The notes under the pieces are model-generated. The model made no database searches. It was not told where the DNA came from and worked only from the letters and a program-made list of their open reading frames with translations. A DNA stretch of 64,000 bases, taken from contig NC_086358.1 of the NCBI RefSeq assembly GCF_036324505.1, positions 5,795,768-5,859,767 of the forward strand. The letters run 5' to 3'. Shown here one piece after another: positions 61,166 to 64,000 of the stretch. The position numbers were made by a program, and so were the translations under genes. Numbering within the stretch: the stretch's first letter is position 1; every line of letters starts with the position of its first letter. This stretch comes from Eleginops maclovinus. Taxonomy: Eukaryota; Chordata; Actinopteri; Perciformes; Eleginopidae.

Positions 61166-63639
61166 ACATCTGCACCATATACATAACCATTTTAATGTCC
61201 TATAGGGGTGGAAATAATATGTATTTTTAAATATTTAATTGAATTACATGGTTAATCATTTGGTTTAATTGACATATCAGAAATGAGAAGAAAAAGGCCC
61301 CTTATAGCCCGATTTATACTAGATATTTGAAAGCATTTTTGAAAATATTGCATCAAGTTAAAAACAGACATTTATATATCTTGTTAAATTGGGGGAAAAT
61401 ATATTTTCTAAGGGGAACTTTTTTTAGTTAAAAATAACGTGTTCCGTATGCATGAGCTAATACACCAAAGCCAATAAAACTGCAACACCCAACAATTTAC
61501 GCAAATCCAAAAAGTGCAGGAAATCTTCACAATGGAGAAAACAGAACAAAGTGTAATTATTTTGTTAGATAAATGACATCGATTATCTTAATATTCTATA
61601 GCAATAGACTGATTAAATTATTGTTTGAGCGCTTTGTTCATCAGGCGGGGGTGGGGGGTGTTATTTTGGAGTTTAGCAACTTCCTTTGACTTTGGTTTAT
61701 GAGCACAGGCTGACTGAAGGTAAGTAAAAATAATGAAATGTCAGGGCGACTCAACTGGAGGCAGACCTGATGTGTCAAATGGTCCTTTGTCTACCTTATA
61801 GAGTGGCGTTAATAGACTGGCGTCCTTTTCAAAGGCTCATTTCTACCATAATACCGCTGTCAGGTTCAGGGAGCTCTATTAAAGGTATTTTCCACCTGGG
61901 AATGAAATGGACTCGTATGTGTCATCCAGACAGAAGGAGATAAGAGGAATATCATCTCCATCGCTGATGCTTTCCTTAAAGTGGAGCAGCGTGACTCGCA
62001 ATCAGTCCTCGTCCAATCTAACATCTCCATCCATCTCTTGGTGGGGGGGAGGGAAGAAACTCTTTCAGACTGTGTATTATCCTTTTTTATAAAGGGGAAA
62101 AAGCACAAACTTAAATGAACCAGATTCAGTGTGGTCTGCAGAGGTCCTCACATACGGAATGAGATTGATAAAAGGTCTTTAAAAGGCTTCAAGCAACACT
62201 TGCAAACATGTCAGAGAAGTTTACTTTACTCTGAAATGCATTACGTACCATCATCTTCCTTTATTTTGGACGATTAAGTAGTTCGGGATGGAGCAGTTTG
62301 GTTTTTTAGGGTTTTTGGTTAGGGTGGGGTATGTTTTTGGGTTACATAACACAGGGTTAGGGTTGAACTCTATCAATTCAAGATTTAAAGGGCATCCAAA
62401 CTCTCAAGGTGACTGAACACATGCACTCAAGTAGAGAAGGCTCAGATCCGAAGTGAAAACACAAAACCAATCAGAACCTCTCCTGTCTCCATATACAACA
62501 AAAACCCACAAAAACAAAAATCCGTGCCAAGCTTTAGCCGGGAGGAACCGATACTATTTATCAATTTCACAGCATGCCAACATGGCCACTGTAAACAAAC
62601 CTTGCCCTCGGTTTCAAGAGAGATTGATGCGCTTTATAATAACAGTTTTCCGCCTTGTCCAAATGTGCCACACGGGAAAAAATATGATAATATTTATGCT
62701 GCCCCAGAGCCCAGGGGGCATCGGGAAAATCAATACTCTACACAAGTCACATCCTCCGCACTGGTGAGTATAATCATATCATCTTGAGTGTGTGTCTGCA
62801 TATGAGCATGTATTTAACTAAGGAAGCAAAAGAGAAGCAATTTAGGAATGACTGAATGTACATCCAAGTAGATCTAATGCTCCAGGAGTTGTGTAAGACG
62901 AGCTGTTATACAAAAAGCCGTATTCTTGTCACGACCAAACGCAGTAATCACTCACGACTGCTTTTCATCTAACAAGCACAATGGATGACCTTGGATGAAA
63001 TTACTCAAATTCTACAACTCGATGAAAAAGGGTATGAAATCACTTCCTGCGTTCAAGGTGATGAAGCCGGCGTGATGTGCTTCTTCATCGCAGAACCTTG
63101 AAACTAAACACCGACGTAATTTAAACTGAGCAGAGAACGAGCCTCTGAAACAAATAGCGCCGTCCTAGATTGGATTCACACAGCAGATGCAAATAGACGT
63201 CCATAAACAAAGTGGGCTCGTTGCACACAAATAGGCGAAGTTCAATTACAGCAGGCCGCGCTACGGTGGAAAACATTTCCCCCGGTGTTGCTATCAGCGG
63301 GGCTGCAGGGTGTAGGCGGCGGAGGAAGTGAGATCGGTGTCACCTAGGAAGAGTTGGCTGTGGGGCAGAATGAGAGGGGGTGTTGGGAATTACCATAATC
63401 ACGCTGGCAGCCTCTGCAACGCACCAAGGTCACCCTGCCTCCACGAGTTCAGCACCGGGGGAGAGCATCAGAAACACAGGACCAGACTCCTCTGGGTTTC
63501 CCGCCACTTTTAATTCCACTATACATACCTCACACTGCACTGTAACTTTTATTCTCACAAATGTATGACTGTATTATTCCAAATTAGCTTGGTATGTATA
63601 TTTTATCCTCTTCGCTTATGTGATTCCACTGCACTATTT

Positions 63640-63725
63640 CTGAATGTTTTTCATTTTAGTAAAGCACTTAGAATATCCTCGTGTTGAAAGGTGCTATATG
63701 ATAGAACTTGCCTTGCCTCATTGCA
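63640..63725 (+). mobile_element. LINE 3'-tail fragment with TTGCC tail
   Basis: GTAAAGCACTTAGAATATCC, then TGAAAGGTGCTATATGATAG and TTGCCTTGCC. This is a typical LINE end with a short simple-sequence tail. Confidence 0.55.
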
Positions 63726-64000
63726 GGGTTTTTAAATGTTTAGCAGTCTGTAGCTGAGGTTGGCTGAGGAGACAGACATGCGACCTTGTGTGCTGACAAT
63801 GTTGCATGGTCACAGCCACACACTCCTCCAACAGGCCTTCAAAATAAGACCGAGCTATGGACGATTGGTATTCAGATGGCGGCAGCAACACAAGGACGGC
63901 TCCGGAGCTCTCCCAGTCCCTAAGTACAACTCCTGCTTTTCACAAAACCTGCTCAGGTTCACTTCAATCAAATCAGTGTTTCGTGAAGGAGCTCCGCACC

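Noticed and set aside
62354..62364. Telomere-like GGGTTAGGGTT
   Set aside because: Fewer than two full units; a chance match rather than an interstitial telomeric array.

Overview
The window is a stretch of vertebrate nuclear genome, almost certainly from a ray-finned fish and probably a percomorph teleost. Evidence: short GT-AG introns, AATAAA signals, long (CA)n/(TG)n tracts, several repeat families I recognise from percomorph genomes, and a gene set with fish-like protein sequences. All genes were reconstructed by hand from splice sites, reading-frame continuity between exons and remembered similarity to the human or zebrafish proteins. No database search was run.

Layout, left to right: (1) 1-2700, the first two coding exons of pdpk1 (minus). 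(2) 3439-8914, tsr3 (minus) and gnptg (plus), head to head across a short shared promoter. (3) 10229-19150, c7orf50 (minus), whose large intron holds two intact 7TM receptor genes on the other strand: a divergent orphan receptor (12886-14383) and gper1 (16403-17485). Two neighbouring c7orf50 coding exons are products of a local tandem duplication. (4) 19726-21089, uqcc4/ccsmst1 (plus), then a three-coding-exon histone H3.3 gene (21974-22645, minus) with its promoter near 23.5 kb. (5) 24609-26856, a c8orf33-type gene (plus). (6) 28480-32346, anks3 (plus, 14 coding exons). (7) 32.4-36.5 kb, a repeat-rich gap. (8) 36520-40230, wdr24 (minus), divergent from a small helix-hairpin-helix gene at 42032-43988 (plus) across a promoter carrying a TCTCGCGAGA element. 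(9) 44-64 kb, sparse DNA holding only the last three coding exons of rhbdl1 (minus, 50558-54844), a possible very long 3'UTR, and intron with large microsatellites.

There is no operon-like system. The genes are housekeeping or signalling genes: growth-factor/mTORC1 signalling (pdpk1, wdr24), ribosome maturation (tsr3, probably c7orf50), lysosomal enzyme sorting (gnptg), complex III assembly (uqcc4), chromatin (H3.3), ciliary scaffold (anks3), and membrane signalling or proteolysis (gper1, orphan 7TM, rhbdl1). Most have human counterparts on 16p13.3, with an inserted block matching 7p22.3.

The points most worth following up are: the divergent orphan 7TM receptor nested in c7orf50; the tandem exon duplication in c7orf50; a (UG)n tract with an upstream complementary (AC)n tract right at the splice acceptor of the rhbdl1 exon encoding the catalytic serine; and three one-base deletions, each in a short homopolymer, that break the frames of tsr3, gnptg and anks3. 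The last look more like residual assembly errors than gene decay.
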